Source of the DNA: Fusobacterium ulcerans
GTDB taxonomy: Bacteria; Fusobacteriota; Fusobacteriia; Fusobacteriales; Fusobacteriaceae
Assembly: GCF_003019675.1 (NCBI RefSeq)
Contig: NZ_CP028105.1
Span: forward strand, 2,744,282 to 2,808,281
Length of the DNA stretch: 64,000 nucleotides
Direction of reading: 5' to 3'
In this document: piece by piece, positions 28,201-36,900 of the stretch
How positions within the stretch are numbered: position 1 is the first letter of the stretch
Layout of the letters: each line of letters opens with the position of its first letter
Program-made: the position numbers and the translations under genes
The notes under the pieces: model-generated
Database searches by the model: none
The model's input: only the letters and a program-made list of their open reading frames with translations
What the model was told of the DNA's origin: nothing

Positions 28201-29520
28201 GGTGAAGTTAATATTATGTCAAACTTTGCTACAACAGGAAATGGAATAACATATTTAATTAAAAACTTTGTAAATACAGCTGCTGGAACAGTTACTGGAA
28301 ATAAGCTAATTCCTGTAACATCACCTTTATTTGTAGCTAAGGTAACAAGTAATGGAGATCTTGCTATTGCTAAAAGACCATATGCAGATATAGTTATTGG
28401 AGAACAGTTTGATGCACTGCATAAAGGTTTGGATAACATCCTTGAAAATAGTGGTGGAAATGGAAGAGATGCTGAAATTCTAAAGAAATTAAATGCTTAC
28501 TTAAATGATTTCTCTGGAGAGGACTTTGAAAGAGAAGCTTCAAGAACTCTTGCTGAAACAAGAGGAGATATCTATGCAACTATTCAGGGAAGAATGCAGG
28601 ATATCAACAGAGCATTTGACAACTCTTTCTATGAACTTGAATCTTCATACAATCTGACAAAGGACAGCAGTAAATACAGTGTTATCTATACTGATGGAAA
28701 CTACAAAGATTCTACATTGGGAATAGATGAATATGATTACAAGGTAATGGGACTTCTGTATATGAAGGAAAAAGAAGGAACAGAGTATGGAAGCAAATAT
28801 GGATATACATTAGGATTTGCAGGATCAAAGTTTGACTTTGATGATGGGGGATCAAAAGAGGATGTATACTCGTTGAGAGTAGGAGCACATAGAGTTAAAA
28901 ATCTAAGTGAGGAACACAAAGTATCATGGCTGTCAAGAATAGAGCTTGGATATAACAGACATATTGCTAAAAGAAAAATAGAATTGGATACAACTTATGA
29001 AAATAAGGGAGAATACAATACTTACTCTGTAGCACTAGACAATAGGATTACAAAGGTTATCTATACAGATCTGTCTAGACAGTTGGATGTATATGCTGAT
29101 TTAGATTTAGAATATGGAAAAATAGATGACTTCAAAGAAAGTGCTGGAAGCAAAGGCGGACTTGAAGTGCAGATTAAAGATAATGATTATCTAAGCGCAC
29201 AGGCAGGAGCTGGAGTGAAGGCATCTCAAAGAATCTATGCAGGAAATGATATCTCAGTAAAAGTAACAGCAGATGTAAAATATGCATATGAATTTGGAGA
29301 CAACTATGATGGAAACAAAGCAAAACTTAAAAATGGAGAAGAAGGATATTACAGTCTAATCACTCCAGAAGAAAGAGAAGGAAAGCTAACTGGTAAAATT
29401 GGACTTACAGTAGAAAAAGCGAACCACATGGGAGTAACATTCGAAGTGGAAGCAGCAGATGAAGGACACAAGAAAGATTCATCTATTAAATATGGTGTAA
29501 GATTCAATTACAAATTCTAA
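19237..29520 (+). CDS. giant RadD-like type Va autotransporter, cassette 1 (3,427 residues)
   Basis: Residues 1-40 are a long basic signal region (KRFLKRKVSYSLSLLIAF...GISLGAG). Residues 41-170 form a conserved helical N-terminal domain (AEEIQETKSDLLTRIQTERE, YFxYQYLDNGKMKD-like, GKDKIMSGNGVAVDN) shared with the other two giants. A Pro/Thr-rich linker spans ~175-290. A huge beta-helix follows to ~3,000, first a unique globular-looking part, then scores of GVGIYxxxG / NxGTIxxG repeats. From ~3,148 to the end is the outer-membrane barrel, ending NYKF. The size and plan match RadD-class Fusobacterium adhesins, which bind other bacteria and host cells; the ligand here is unknown. GTGGGAGG precedes the start. 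Copy 1 shares a near-identical inner tract with copy 3. Confidence 0.9.
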   Translation: MRKNDIEKSLKRFLKRKVSYSLSLLIAFMITGGISLGAGITAEEIQETKSDLLTRIQTEREEIKRKIAENERLIKEYNSDFVELVRKGDFYSKPLFNSTQIFFTYQYLDNGKMKDRTEKEFSETIDAINKHYGTRSGRSLLRSSGNIGKDKIMSGNGVAVDNEVFREEINLGANIIPVEPVLPEVNPEISVNISEPTVNLGALPGTVSISPITISTITPPTVVPPSAPTGISLTVTTPDAVNKIAVSTPVIVPPTTPTDKEITVTAPTAPGGYDPSYISVPEAPSSPVINLPNMPSINFVSMSNGNGAYVEVDAVPGGAGSSARIQNGIISAVSVIDGTFMVKREILTPYGITSAGGSYGTATTTANNSFRYSYSNYKAYTFAAVTGGVGSGTAAGNIVNAGTIADKYAISYANNYADSASVQRIVAGEALTFNNGKFRVARESDSASVYLGEFLHMDIHGSKAHGTIRTHLVNTVAKIASDGAGATTATAAVLPAWDDVIANYATNTPRAIAWVNSNDIALEGGNLNLTNMYHHTSAVTSGIVINTGKIQIRPYKSGGTIYDGYNSVFVVSSEQQANKAQYVMYNKGEINTSTQNTGVFTINNGWYRRAGAETYCNSSDNFVVNKGVIEMTGKHSIGVYGQFLSWKATAANRGVLQMDFMDGANRNPIQLYGDESIGLYVLSEFNSSNITGNFHVDIGGINTGNKSISVDGNDTNGGESIADYWSGNTSTDTVDGSVGILSYRDINLTSHGIVIHDKTTGNIGVAPQKKAAYTWSFTGGGQTSNWAITAANPNLNLGSGYIKINGGKDNIGIFAREGNVTTTGSVDLTDGTGNLAIYAKDYTASVGKITTTGNVANTVVLFADNGTINVTDSVKLLGLKLTGATTGNQNNILAAYATASGTISMNNSGTIGSLTSPDIEVTGMELGDASGQYRGLALMANGGVINGKNNYIKVINGAAGVASINSGNIDITGSTVYVNNGYAVYSDGTGTVDLSNGKLVLDGNSVAFDLDFSLTNPLTLTNAEIHVVSNDVTAVNLKNVSTALSVNSLKSSIISALGGTINITDDGIHDKYKIAAVDGGTLNIDTNINKADTDPDSKGYFYYKRFLGQRLKLNVTGGVEVNAAINSADATAYFKGQVVGLEMNSSSSASGVSDTQINLASNSKVIADRTDSGAGAIGLYMNFGEIKLASNSKVEVEKGSNVVNNEAVGVYAVNGSKVDNAGTIEVGGNKSIGILGMAYREAPIGTVIVNEFGAGLTDQGKVNIINDKNITLDGVGTIGIYAHNNNSSGTKAGAVVTNTINGVITVGSSDTSNAAVGIYGKKATISNLGKVSVGDGGVAIYATEGSEITNLGTLDLGADGVGVMVDGTSDISAASVTLTSNNTGTLGKTGIFYKGSLGTESKTIGVAVNASALDKGTAIYVENMNATSSGTLNVGKEGVGIFVKGNLTQTGTNTGTIDLTAGKNDAVGMYTTTANILNNTGGSINVNDTSQIGMYAEGANRKATNKGTINLNVDSSTGIYVKSGAVTDLDAGNTIVFNGKSSVGVFAENAAVNFKDNLTFLNSNENKNIYVYGKGTTVGIDPGKIVTVNGVGTPTTAGNKTVGIYLENAGTGSTFTSNTTGQLVVQGEAVGIYSKGNNTLNVNVTAVGEKTTGVYIEGASTITGTVTARGASGVGAVGVYGSGGAVTIGAGGLTLNTDTDKGTGMYLADGAYASGGKITVNNTATVDNIGVYYSKGTASGTVANGAEVELTGNKSIGIYAADGINLVNSKNITSTGGSNNIASYVGGNSTLTSNGNIIMTGMDNIGIYTGKGSGINNGAIDLTGATGTSSAGMVAKTDASSDTASVENKNTITVGSNLGMYVAGNGTSSGKNTGTITATTGTGVYVDGAAHSFNGTGGTIASNAVGIYLKNTGANKITAGTLNIGSGGVGVFGENAKIDFAVNVTGAGAVGVAAENNSVISGNITTGQGSVGAYLLDDTVTFNGANITTGTNNSGTSVGVLFDSAITGTYTMNNVSVNAKNGVGIYLGGTGMTLNHNGTVTTEGGIGIYVKNGTTLTTGTSILNISNGGTGIYVEQGTANLGLSGNLTFNFGTGGGIGIFNNGGTLNIGSNITLNGSGSLAATTDGSFVSSGNITVGEGGTGLLGQYSSSSITAQSITNSGIITASSGGIGLAAVKTGAGVPLAPITVNNLNTINISGKSSGTSEPSIGIYTDVANVENTGNINVGTDGIGIYSIHNGVLTSVKNDNMKMTGTDGIGVYLKGATTGLLSNNITSTGGAGNTGVILEDIGTIAINAGTITLGEAGVGIVATGTTTSTITGSISVGDSNSIKSAIGIVADNGANITLAGTTTITAGKNGIGVYAEGAGTIITVPNAANITVGANGVYMYSNGANLNFAGNITANNQIGLVADGGTVTSTGATINVQNGGLGVFVKNAAPVFTGTTINVQAGNSSQYSIGAYYDGVSSIGTAPVITQTGSYTIGMVLNNSTGTTAGGISIGGAGSTNQIGAMAKENSSLTIAGNVLVSGDENIGVYGEDSLIRTTGNITVLDSSICVNKSTSSIGVSINGGSYIGAGNLSVGNYSIGVFGKDMTAGSVITQGTGTETMAVGNNGLGIYGEGTGGTITADMSNITVGTDNAIGVYAKGMNSIVTGNMGIGANTSIGIASEGNGDVTYTGAMTIANKAATASVGIYKTDGAGTISISAGSWSIGENGYGIYLKQTTGQSATVNNNADMNLHMAAVGIFSSGANIVNNSGNITVGATNVNGDHANLEKHENSIGIYLTGGSIGKNTSSGVITINHDHSVGVYVAGSTTSFTNEGIINVDNGGIGILVQDKGTAENKGTINLGGTLAGCGSPTVGMAAYGGAKIINSLTGVINVNEGTGMYVNTGAELVNRGTINVLNGIGIEGNGKVTNSGLITVTGTGTDRSTSGVGAANVGAIEIDSAGNIKINDKYVSVGGTLSTDGILIIDGAYVDVTTGIPLFSASSVSGEVNIMSNFATTGNGITYLIKNFVNTAAGTVTGNKLIPVTSPLFVAKVTSNGDLAIAKRPYADIVIGEQFDALHKGLDNILENSGGNGRDAEILKKLNAYLNDFSGEDFEREASRTLAETRGDIYATIQGRMQDINRAFDNSFYELESSYNLTKDSSKYSVIYTDGNYKDSTLGIDEYDYKVMGLLYMKEKEGTEYGSKYGYTLGFAGSKFDFDDGGSKEDVYSLRVGAHRVKNLSEEHKVSWLSRIELGYNRHIAKRKIELDTTYENKGEYNTYSVALDNRITKVIYTDLSRQLDVYADLDLEYGKIDDFKESAGSKGGLEVQIKDNDYLSAQAGAGVKASQRIYAGNDISVKVTADVKYAYEFGDNYDGNKAKLKNGEEGYYSLITPEEREGKLTGKIGLTVEKANHMGVTFEVEAADEGHKKDSSIKYGVRFNYKF

Positions 29521-29527
29521 TTAAAAC

Positions 29528-29559
29528 ATTAGACTGCTCTTATTTGGGAGCAGTCTAAT
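29528..29559 (+). other. intercistronic hairpin in cassette 1
   Basis: ATTAGACTGCTC and GAGCAGTCTAAT pair over 12 bp, extendable by two G-T pairs. It lies between the autotransporter and the small DNA-binding gene and has no T run. It could stabilise the upstream mRNA end or cause partial termination. Confidence 0.6.
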
Positions 29560-29588
29560 CCTATTCTAAAGGAGGTTAAAGTAAAGTT

Positions 29589-29798
29589 ATGGAAAGAAGA
29601 AGAAAAAGAGGCCGTCCTTTAGGCAGTGGAGTGAAAAATTACCGTACTCTTGGGTGTCGTTTTACTGAAGAAGAATATTTATTGGTTCTGGAAAGTTTAA
29701 AAAAATTAAAAAAAGAATATGGCTCAAATAATAAAATAATTTTCAATCTTTTCAAAAGATATGAAAAAACTTTAAGAGAAAAAGATAATAAAATGTAG
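29589..29798 (+). CDS. ribbon-helix-helix protein with AT-hook-like tail, cassette 1
   Basis: This 69-residue basic protein begins MERRRKRGRPLGSG, whose RGRP core resembles an AT-hook for minor-groove binding. It continues with GCRFTEEEYLLVLESLKKLKKEYG...IIFNLFKRYEKTL, which reads as a ribbon-helix-helix: one strand then two helices. Such proteins repress promoters as dimers. It is encoded at the end of the cassette, behind a hairpin, and just upstream of the next cassette's promoter, so it may control either. The spacing from GGAGG to ATG is long (13 bases), suggesting modest translation. Confidence 0.65.
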   Translation: MERRRKRGRPLGSGVKNYRTLGCRFTEEEYLLVLESLKKLKKEYGSNNKIIFNLFKRYEKTLREKDNKM

Positions 29799-29800
29799 TT

Positions 29801-29840
29801 AAAAAAGTGTAATTGAATTAAATTTCTTTACACTTTTTTT
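29801..29840 (+). terminator. intrinsic terminator ending cassette 1
   Basis: AAAAAAGTGTAA and TTACACTTTTTT pair over 12 bp with a T run. Confidence 0.8.
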
Positions 29841-30042
29841 ATTTCTATAAATTATTCACTTTAATAAAGAATATTCTAATTCAGCAATCTGTCCTTAAAA
29901 ACTCATAACAAATTTTTGCAAATATTTCATTCAAATTTATTTTTTCTTAATATTTTCATTTGAAAAAACAATTATTGTATAAAAATAATTTGAATTTTTA
30001 ATTCTGTTAGATATCTTTAATTATAAAAAAAACGAGATTTTA
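29841..30042. other. conserved AT-rich spacer between cassettes 1 and 2
   Basis: There is no gene here. The sequence (for example TTCAGCAATCT and AAAAACTCATAACAAATTT) recurs with high similarity at 40660-40840 between cassettes 2 and 3. The duplication unit therefore included this non-coding DNA. Confidence 0.6.
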
Positions 30043-30140
30043 AATTGTATGTACATATATTAACTTTTTATTAAACTAATAACGAATGAAAGTTATATAA
30101 TTGTTTTTTAATTGTATGTATAAAAATAATATGATATAAT
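30043..30140 (+). promoter_or_regulatory. promoter and direct repeat of adhesin cassette 2
   Basis: TTGTAT (30112-30117) and TATAAT (30135-30140) are 17 bases apart. The 11-mer AATTGTATGTA occurs at 30043-30053 and 30110-30120, the second copy covering the -35 box. Confidence 0.78.
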
Positions 30141-30196
30141 TAGGCAACAATGTACAAATGTAAACTAATTTTATTTTCAAAAATAAGTATAAATAA

Positions 30197-30240
30197 ATTC
30201 TAAAAATCTAAATTTTAGAATATTTGTTTGTCGTTTTTTT
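30197..30240 (+). ncRNA. conserved leader hairpin of cassette 2
   Basis: ATTCTAAAA and TTTTAGAAT form a perfect 9-bp stem with a 7-base loop, followed by TTTGTTTGTCGTTTTTTT. This is the same architecture as in cassettes 1 and 3 with a different stem sequence. Confidence 0.6.
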
Positions 30241-30317
30241 ACGAAAAAGGGGCATCCTTATTTTTTTAATTAAATTAAAACATCTTGAAAGTGATTCAAT
30301 TTTAAGGAGGAAGATAT

Positions 30318-30899
30318 ATGAAAAAAGGAATTATTGTGTTTCTATTTTTATCTTGTTTAACAACGGCACTTTATTCACAAGAAATAAGTGAGAAAGAAGG
30401 AAAAAAAGTCCTTGAAGAGATAAGAAGAGAAATACAAGCTGAAGAAAAGGTAAAACTGAAAGCCATTGAAGATGCAGAAAAAGCAAAAGCTGAAGAGGAA
30501 AAAGCCAGAATAGCAGCTGAAAAGGCAGAGGAAAAAAAGGGAAAAAAAATACTTGAAGATATCAGAAGAGATATGAATGAATCTCTTGAAGAGAAAGTAT
30601 TTAGAAGTGACAATAACCCTGAAGCTAGAATAGCAGCAGCTGGAGCAGCTTTTGAAATTGGAAAGGAAAGAATGGCATTTCTGAAAATGGAAGAAGAAGA
30701 GATTGTGAAACTTGAAGAAGTTTTGGGGATGGAACCTAATGAAAACAGAGTATTTTTAAGTCAGAAATTTGATGAAGTATATGATCAGTTTAATTCAAAT
30801 AATAATGAAATTGAATTACTTTTATTAGAAAATGAGAAACTTAATGAATACTTGAGTAGATTAGATAGAATGGAACAGAAAGTAAGAGCAGGAAATTAA
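30318..30899 (+). CDS. FadA-like secreted coiled-coil protein, cassette 2
   Basis: At 193 residues it differs from the cassette 1 protein mainly in the signal peptide (MKKGIIVFLFLSCLTTALYS) and a few conservative changes such as EISEKEGKK and EPNENR. The coiled-coil body and the C-terminal MEQKVRAGN are kept. The strong conservation contrasts with the variable passengers encoded downstream, which suggests a common service role rather than a target-specific one. The autotransporter start is 16 bases after its stop. Confidence 0.78.
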   Translation: MKKGIIVFLFLSCLTTALYSQEISEKEGKKVLEEIRREIQAEEKVKLKAIEDAEKAKAEEEKARIAAEKAEEKKGKKILEDIRRDMNESLEEKVFRSDNNPEARIAAAGAAFEIGKERMAFLKMEEEEIVKLEEVLGMEPNENRVFLSQKFDEVYDQFNSNNNEIELLLLENEKLNEYLSRLDRMEQKVRAGN

Positions 30900-30915
30900 A
30901 TAGGGGGAAGATTTT

Positions 30916-33900
30916 ATGAGAAAAGGTGACATTGAAAAATCTCTAAAGAGGTTTTTGAAAAGAAAAGTCAGTTATTCTCTTTCGCTTTTGATAGCCTTCA
31001 TGATAACAGGGGGAATATCTTTAGGTGCAGGAATAACAGCAGAGGAAATACAGGAAACTAAAGGGGATCTTTTAACTAGAATTCAAACAGAACGAGAAGA
31101 AATAAAAAGGAAAATAGCAGAAAATGAAAGACTGATAAAAGAATATAATTCAGACTTTGTGGAATTAGTAAGAAAGGGAGATTTTTATTCAAAACCTTTA
31201 TTCAATAGTACACAAATCTTTTTTACTTATCAATATTTAGATAATGGAAAAATGAAAGACAGAACAGATAAGGAATTTGCAGAAACTATAGATGCAATCA
31301 ACAAGCACTATGGAACAAAGAGTGGAAGAAGTCTTCTTAGATCAACTGGAAACATTGGAAAAGACAAAATAATGTCTGGAAATGGAGTAGCTGTTGATAC
31401 TGAGGTATTTAGGGAAACAATAGAAGTAGGAGCAAATATCGTTCCTGTTGAACCAATACTTCCTGAAATAAATAAAACAATCAACATAACAGTAGGAGTG
31501 CCAACAATTGGAGGAATACCAACAATAACAGCTCCAACAATAGTAGCGCCAACAGCACCAACAGCAATTACTACTCCAACAATTAATGTAACAACACCAG
31601 GAGCAGTAGCTTCAATAAATGTAACAGCTCCAAGCGTACCTACACCAACAGTACCAGGAGATAAGACTATTGTTAAGCCAACTGTAGCAATTCCAAATGC
31701 AGTGGATCCAACAATGGTTGTAGCACCAACAGCACCAACAGCTCCTGTTATTGTTCCTATAACAGTAAATTCTTTTAGTATAACAACAGCTGGAGATGGT
31801 AATGGTGATGGATCTTGGTATTGGAATACAGGAGGTTCAAATGGAATTATTTCACAGGTAATTATGACTGCTGGTACATGGGATATTAATAATTTTTCAA
31901 ACAGTACTATTACTTCAGGATATGATAGTGAAATTACAGGATATTCAGCCTATATGCCATTTCAAAGAGATGGAATAACACAATATGCAGGAGCACCAAT
32001 AGATGATAAAAGTTATAGTGGAACTGGAATTGGTTCAGGTAAAATGGGGATTTATAGAATCGTTGGATCTCCTTATTCTTCTTTTGGAACTGGAACAACT
32101 GTTAATATAAATGCAACTACAAGAAGTGGAACTGTAAGTACTTTAAGACAGTTTATTCATTTTGATCCACATGGTGAAGAAGCCGCAATACTATCAAAGA
32201 TCACTAATGCTACATCAGATGAAAAAACAAAAGCACAAACTTATTATGACATAGCTAAAGCAAACAATGGAATGGCTGCTGGGCATGAAAGAGCAATGTT
32301 TTTAACTTTAAAAGGAGATATTAATTTAACTGGAAATACAGTAAATATAGTTGGATTACAAGGGCATTCATATGGGGATGCGTCAAATTATGGATCTTCA
32401 CAAGTATTTGTATTTAATAGTGGTAATATAAAAGTAAATGGTGAAAAAAATGCAATTTATGCTTATACAGCTGTAGGAGATACTGCACATAGATATTTCA
32501 CATTTTCAAATCATACATTAGATGGGCAAACAGGAAGCATGAAAATAGAAGGAGCTTCAAGTAAAAATAATGCTATGGTTGTTTTTGACAGACAAAATAG
32601 TGGGGTTAATCATGTACTAAGTTTTTTTAATGATGGTTTAATGGAAATAGAGGATGGAAGTCAAAATATAGGAGTATTTCTAGGAACTGGAATTAATAAG
32701 GGTACAGTTGAATTAAATGCTCCAATCATAATAAGTGGTGGAACAAATAATGTAGCAGTATATCATGGTGCTCAAGGAGTAGGGCCTACAAATCAATTAG
32801 CAGGACAATCAGTGTTGAAAGCTGATATCACAGGTGGAACAAAAAATATAGGTTATTTTACAGAATTTGCTCAAACTTTAAATGATACTACTGGAACAAA
32901 GCCAAATCATGCTTTCACAATATCTGGAACAGCAGAAAATTCAATTGGTGTCTATTCGAAAGCTAATGTAAATATAGGAACAGGATCTGTAGTATTAACA
33001 GGTGGAACAAATAATGTAGGTCTATATACTGAAAATGGAAATATAATTTCTAAAGGTAGTATAGAATTTGGCACAGGAACTTCTGTTGGAAATGTTGGAG
33101 CATATGCAAAAAATGGATATTCTATTACAGTTGATTCTGCTAAAACAACAGGAACTTCAACTAATGGAACATTATTGTATTCAGATGGAGGGACAATTAA
33201 TGTAACTTCTGATGTGTCAGCAACAGGAATGCAGGTAACAGGAGCTGATACTTCTAATAAAAATAACTCTATGCTGGCTTTTTCAACTGGAGGAGGAATT
33301 ATTAATTTAACAAATAATATTCTTGGGTCATCTTCAACACCAGATATTGAAGTTACAGGAATGGCATTAACTGATGCTTCAAGTATGTATAGAGGAATTG
33401 GATTAATGGCTGATGGGGGAACTATTAATGTTTTATCTCCTGTTTATATAAAAGTTACAAATGGTGCTGCTGGAGTAGCATCAATAAATACAAATGGAAA
33501 CATAAATATAGCAGCAGGGTCAACAATAGAAGTAGATAATGGATATGCTGTATATAGTGATGGAACTGGAAAAATAGATATGCAAAATTCTACAATAATA
33601 CTTGGTGGGAATGCAACAGCATTTGATATCTATAAGTCAGGAACAAATCCATTGACAGTAACAGGAACAACAGTAAAAGTAGTTTCTAATGATGTAATAG
33701 TTTTTAATGTTAAAAATATTACAGCCCCACTAGATGTAAGCACACTAGAGGCCTCAATAAATCCAGGGGTAACAGTAACAAATGATGGAATTCATACTCA
33801 ATATATAGAGGCAGCAGTGGATAAAGCTATAATAAATGTAGATACTGCACTGAATAAAGCGGATACATCTGGAGCTTCATTCTACTTCTATAATAGATTT

Positions 33901-36900
33901 ATAGCACAAAACAGTGTTTTAAATGTAAACGAAAATGTTACATCAGAACTTGCTACATCTCAAACTACTAACTTTAAAGGACAGGTAATAGCTCTTGAGA
34001 TGAACTCAAGTAAAAGTGCAACTTCTAATGCAACTTCAAAAATTAATATAGCTTCATCAGCAACAGTAAAAGCAGGAAGAACAGATGCAGGAGCTGGAGC
34101 AGTAGGGGCATTTATTAACTATGGAGAAATTAACAATGATGGAACTATTGAAGTACAAAAAGTAAATATTTCTGTAAAAGGTGGAACAGGTATATTTGCA
34201 ACAAATGGATCAAAAGTTGATAATAAGGCAACAGGAAAAATTGATGTTTATGGAGATGAAGCATTGGGTATCTATGCAACAGCATGGAGAAAAACTTCAC
34301 TGGGAACTTTAGCAGGAGAGGAATTTGGATCAAGTGCTTTAAATCAAGGAGAAACTTCAGTAATAAATAGTGGAAATATAGTAACTAATGGGGAGAAATC
34401 AGTAGGTATATATCTTGAAAATAATAGTAGAGATGCTAGTTTAGCCATTGGAATGAATAGAGAAATATCAGCTGTCAATGCAGGAAATATAACTGTTGGA
34501 AAAGACTCAATAGGAATATATGCCAGTGGAACTGGAACAGGATATGAATCTGAAACAAAAATAGGAAATACAGGAACATTGAAAGTAGGAGAAAATTCTA
34601 CAGGAATGTATGGAGAAAACGCAGTTACAATAACAAATATTGGAAACCTTGAATTAGGAAAAGGCGCTACTGGTATTGCTTTAAGTCCAGATTCAAAATT
34701 GGATTCATCAGCAGTTTTGGGAACAATAACAACAACAGGAGGAGTTAGTGACAGAGTTTTACTAGCAATTCATGGGGATACAAGTTCTCCAGCAGCAACT
34801 TCAATAGCAACTCCTGGAGGAATAATAGATACAGGTTCAATAAGCAATATGACTTCATTATATGTTCAGGGAGCAACAGGAGCTTCTACTGGTTCTAGTA
34901 CTACATTGAAAATTGGAGCAAGTGGAGTAGGAGTATATGTAAACAGTGGAAGTGCAACTAATGCTGGAAAAATAGAGATGGCTTCTGGAAAAACAAATGC
35001 AGTAGGAATGTATACTAAAAAAGGAACAGTTACTAATACAGGAACTATTGAAGTGGGAGATTCTACTCAATTAGGAATGGTAGGAGTAAGTTCTGATGCC
35101 AATTTAGTAAATACAGGAATTATTGATTTAAAAGGAACAGGAGCAGCAGGAATAGTTGTTCAAAATGGCGCAACAATTACAGACAGTGGAGCTTCAAATT
35201 TAACTTTCAGTTCAACAAAATCTTTTGGTATAGCAGCAGATAATGCAAAGGTTGTACTAAATGGAGGAACTGTATCAATTGCCAACTCAGGAGAAAATAT
35301 ATATGTTTATGCTAAAAACAATTCAAATGTAACAATAAGTAATGCAACAACAATAAATGGAGCTGTTGTTGATCCTATAAAAAAATCTGTTGGAATTTAT
35401 TTAGATGGAACTAATGTTTTAACTAATAATTCAACTTTAACAGCAACAAATGGAGCAATAGGAGTATATGCAAATGGAGCTAATTCTCTGACAAATGGAA
35501 TATATATTTCTACTGGAGACAGTACAGTAGGTATTTATTTTACTAATGGAGGAACTTTAGCTAATACAGTTGTAAATTCTGGTTCATCAAGTGGAAATTC
35601 AGTTGGAGTATATGCTTCTGGAGGGCAGGTAAATGTAACTGGCGGACTTGCTTTAAATATAGGAACTGGTGGTAGTACAGGTACAGGAATGTATCTTGCT
35701 GATGGAGCTGGAGTAACTGGAGGAACAATCACTGTTACAAACAACTCATCAACTGCAAATATAGGGGTATACTACACAGGAGCAAATACAAAAACAGCAG
35801 CTCATGGAGCAGAAATTATTCTTGCTGGAACTAATCAGGAAGTAGGTATTTATGCTAATGGGGGAATAAAAGTAACTAACAGCAAAAATATAACTGATAA
35901 TACAGCGACTGGTTCAGTAGGAGCTTTAGTAAGCGGTGGTTCAACATATACTGCAACAGGAAACTTTAACAGAACAACAGCTGGAGCAGCAGTTGGATAT
36001 TATGCAGATAATGGAACAGCAGATAATAAAGGAACAATAAGTCTGACAGGAGCTGGTTCAACAGCAGCAGGAATGGTAGCAGAAGGAACAGCTTCAGCAA
36101 CAGCTGTTGTAAAAAACAGCTTAACAATAACAGCTGATAATTCAGTTGGTATGGCTGTACTGAGCGGAACAGGAACAAGTACAGGAATAAATGCTGGAAC
36201 TATAAATGCAACAACAGGAACTGGAGTATATGTAAAAGGTGCAAATACAGGATTTAATGGAGCTGGTGGAACAATAAATCTGACAGGTGCAGGAACTGGT
36301 ATTGTACTTGATAATACAGGAGCTGGAAAAATAACAAATGCAGGAACTATAACTCTTGCAGCTAATTCAGTAGGGGTATATGGAGATAATGCTAAAATAG
36401 ATTTCCCTGTTACTATTAATGGAACATCAGGAACTGGTATATATGCAGAAAATGGTTCAGTAGTATCTGGAACTGTAAATGCTGGAAATTCAAAAGATAC
36501 AGTTGCAGTTTACCTTGCAGATAATACAGCAAGTGTAAATGGAGCAGTAATAACAGCAGGAGGAGTTACAAGTACATCATCTATCGGACTATATCTTGGT
36601 GGAACAGGACTTACTCACACAGTAGGAAATTCTACAATAAATGCTCCTACTTTAGGAACTATTGGTATCCTTACAGATAATGGAAATACAATAAACTATT
36701 CAGCAACTACAAATGTAGGAAATGGCGCAATAGGAATGTATTTAAAAGGAACAGGAACTCTTCTTAATGCCAATGCGGGAACTATAAATATAACAGGAAC
36801 TGGAATAGGAGTATTGGTAGATACAGGAGCTACAGCTAATCTAGGAACATCAGGAACACTTACAGTAAACTTTAATGGCGGAGGAGGAATACTTTCATTT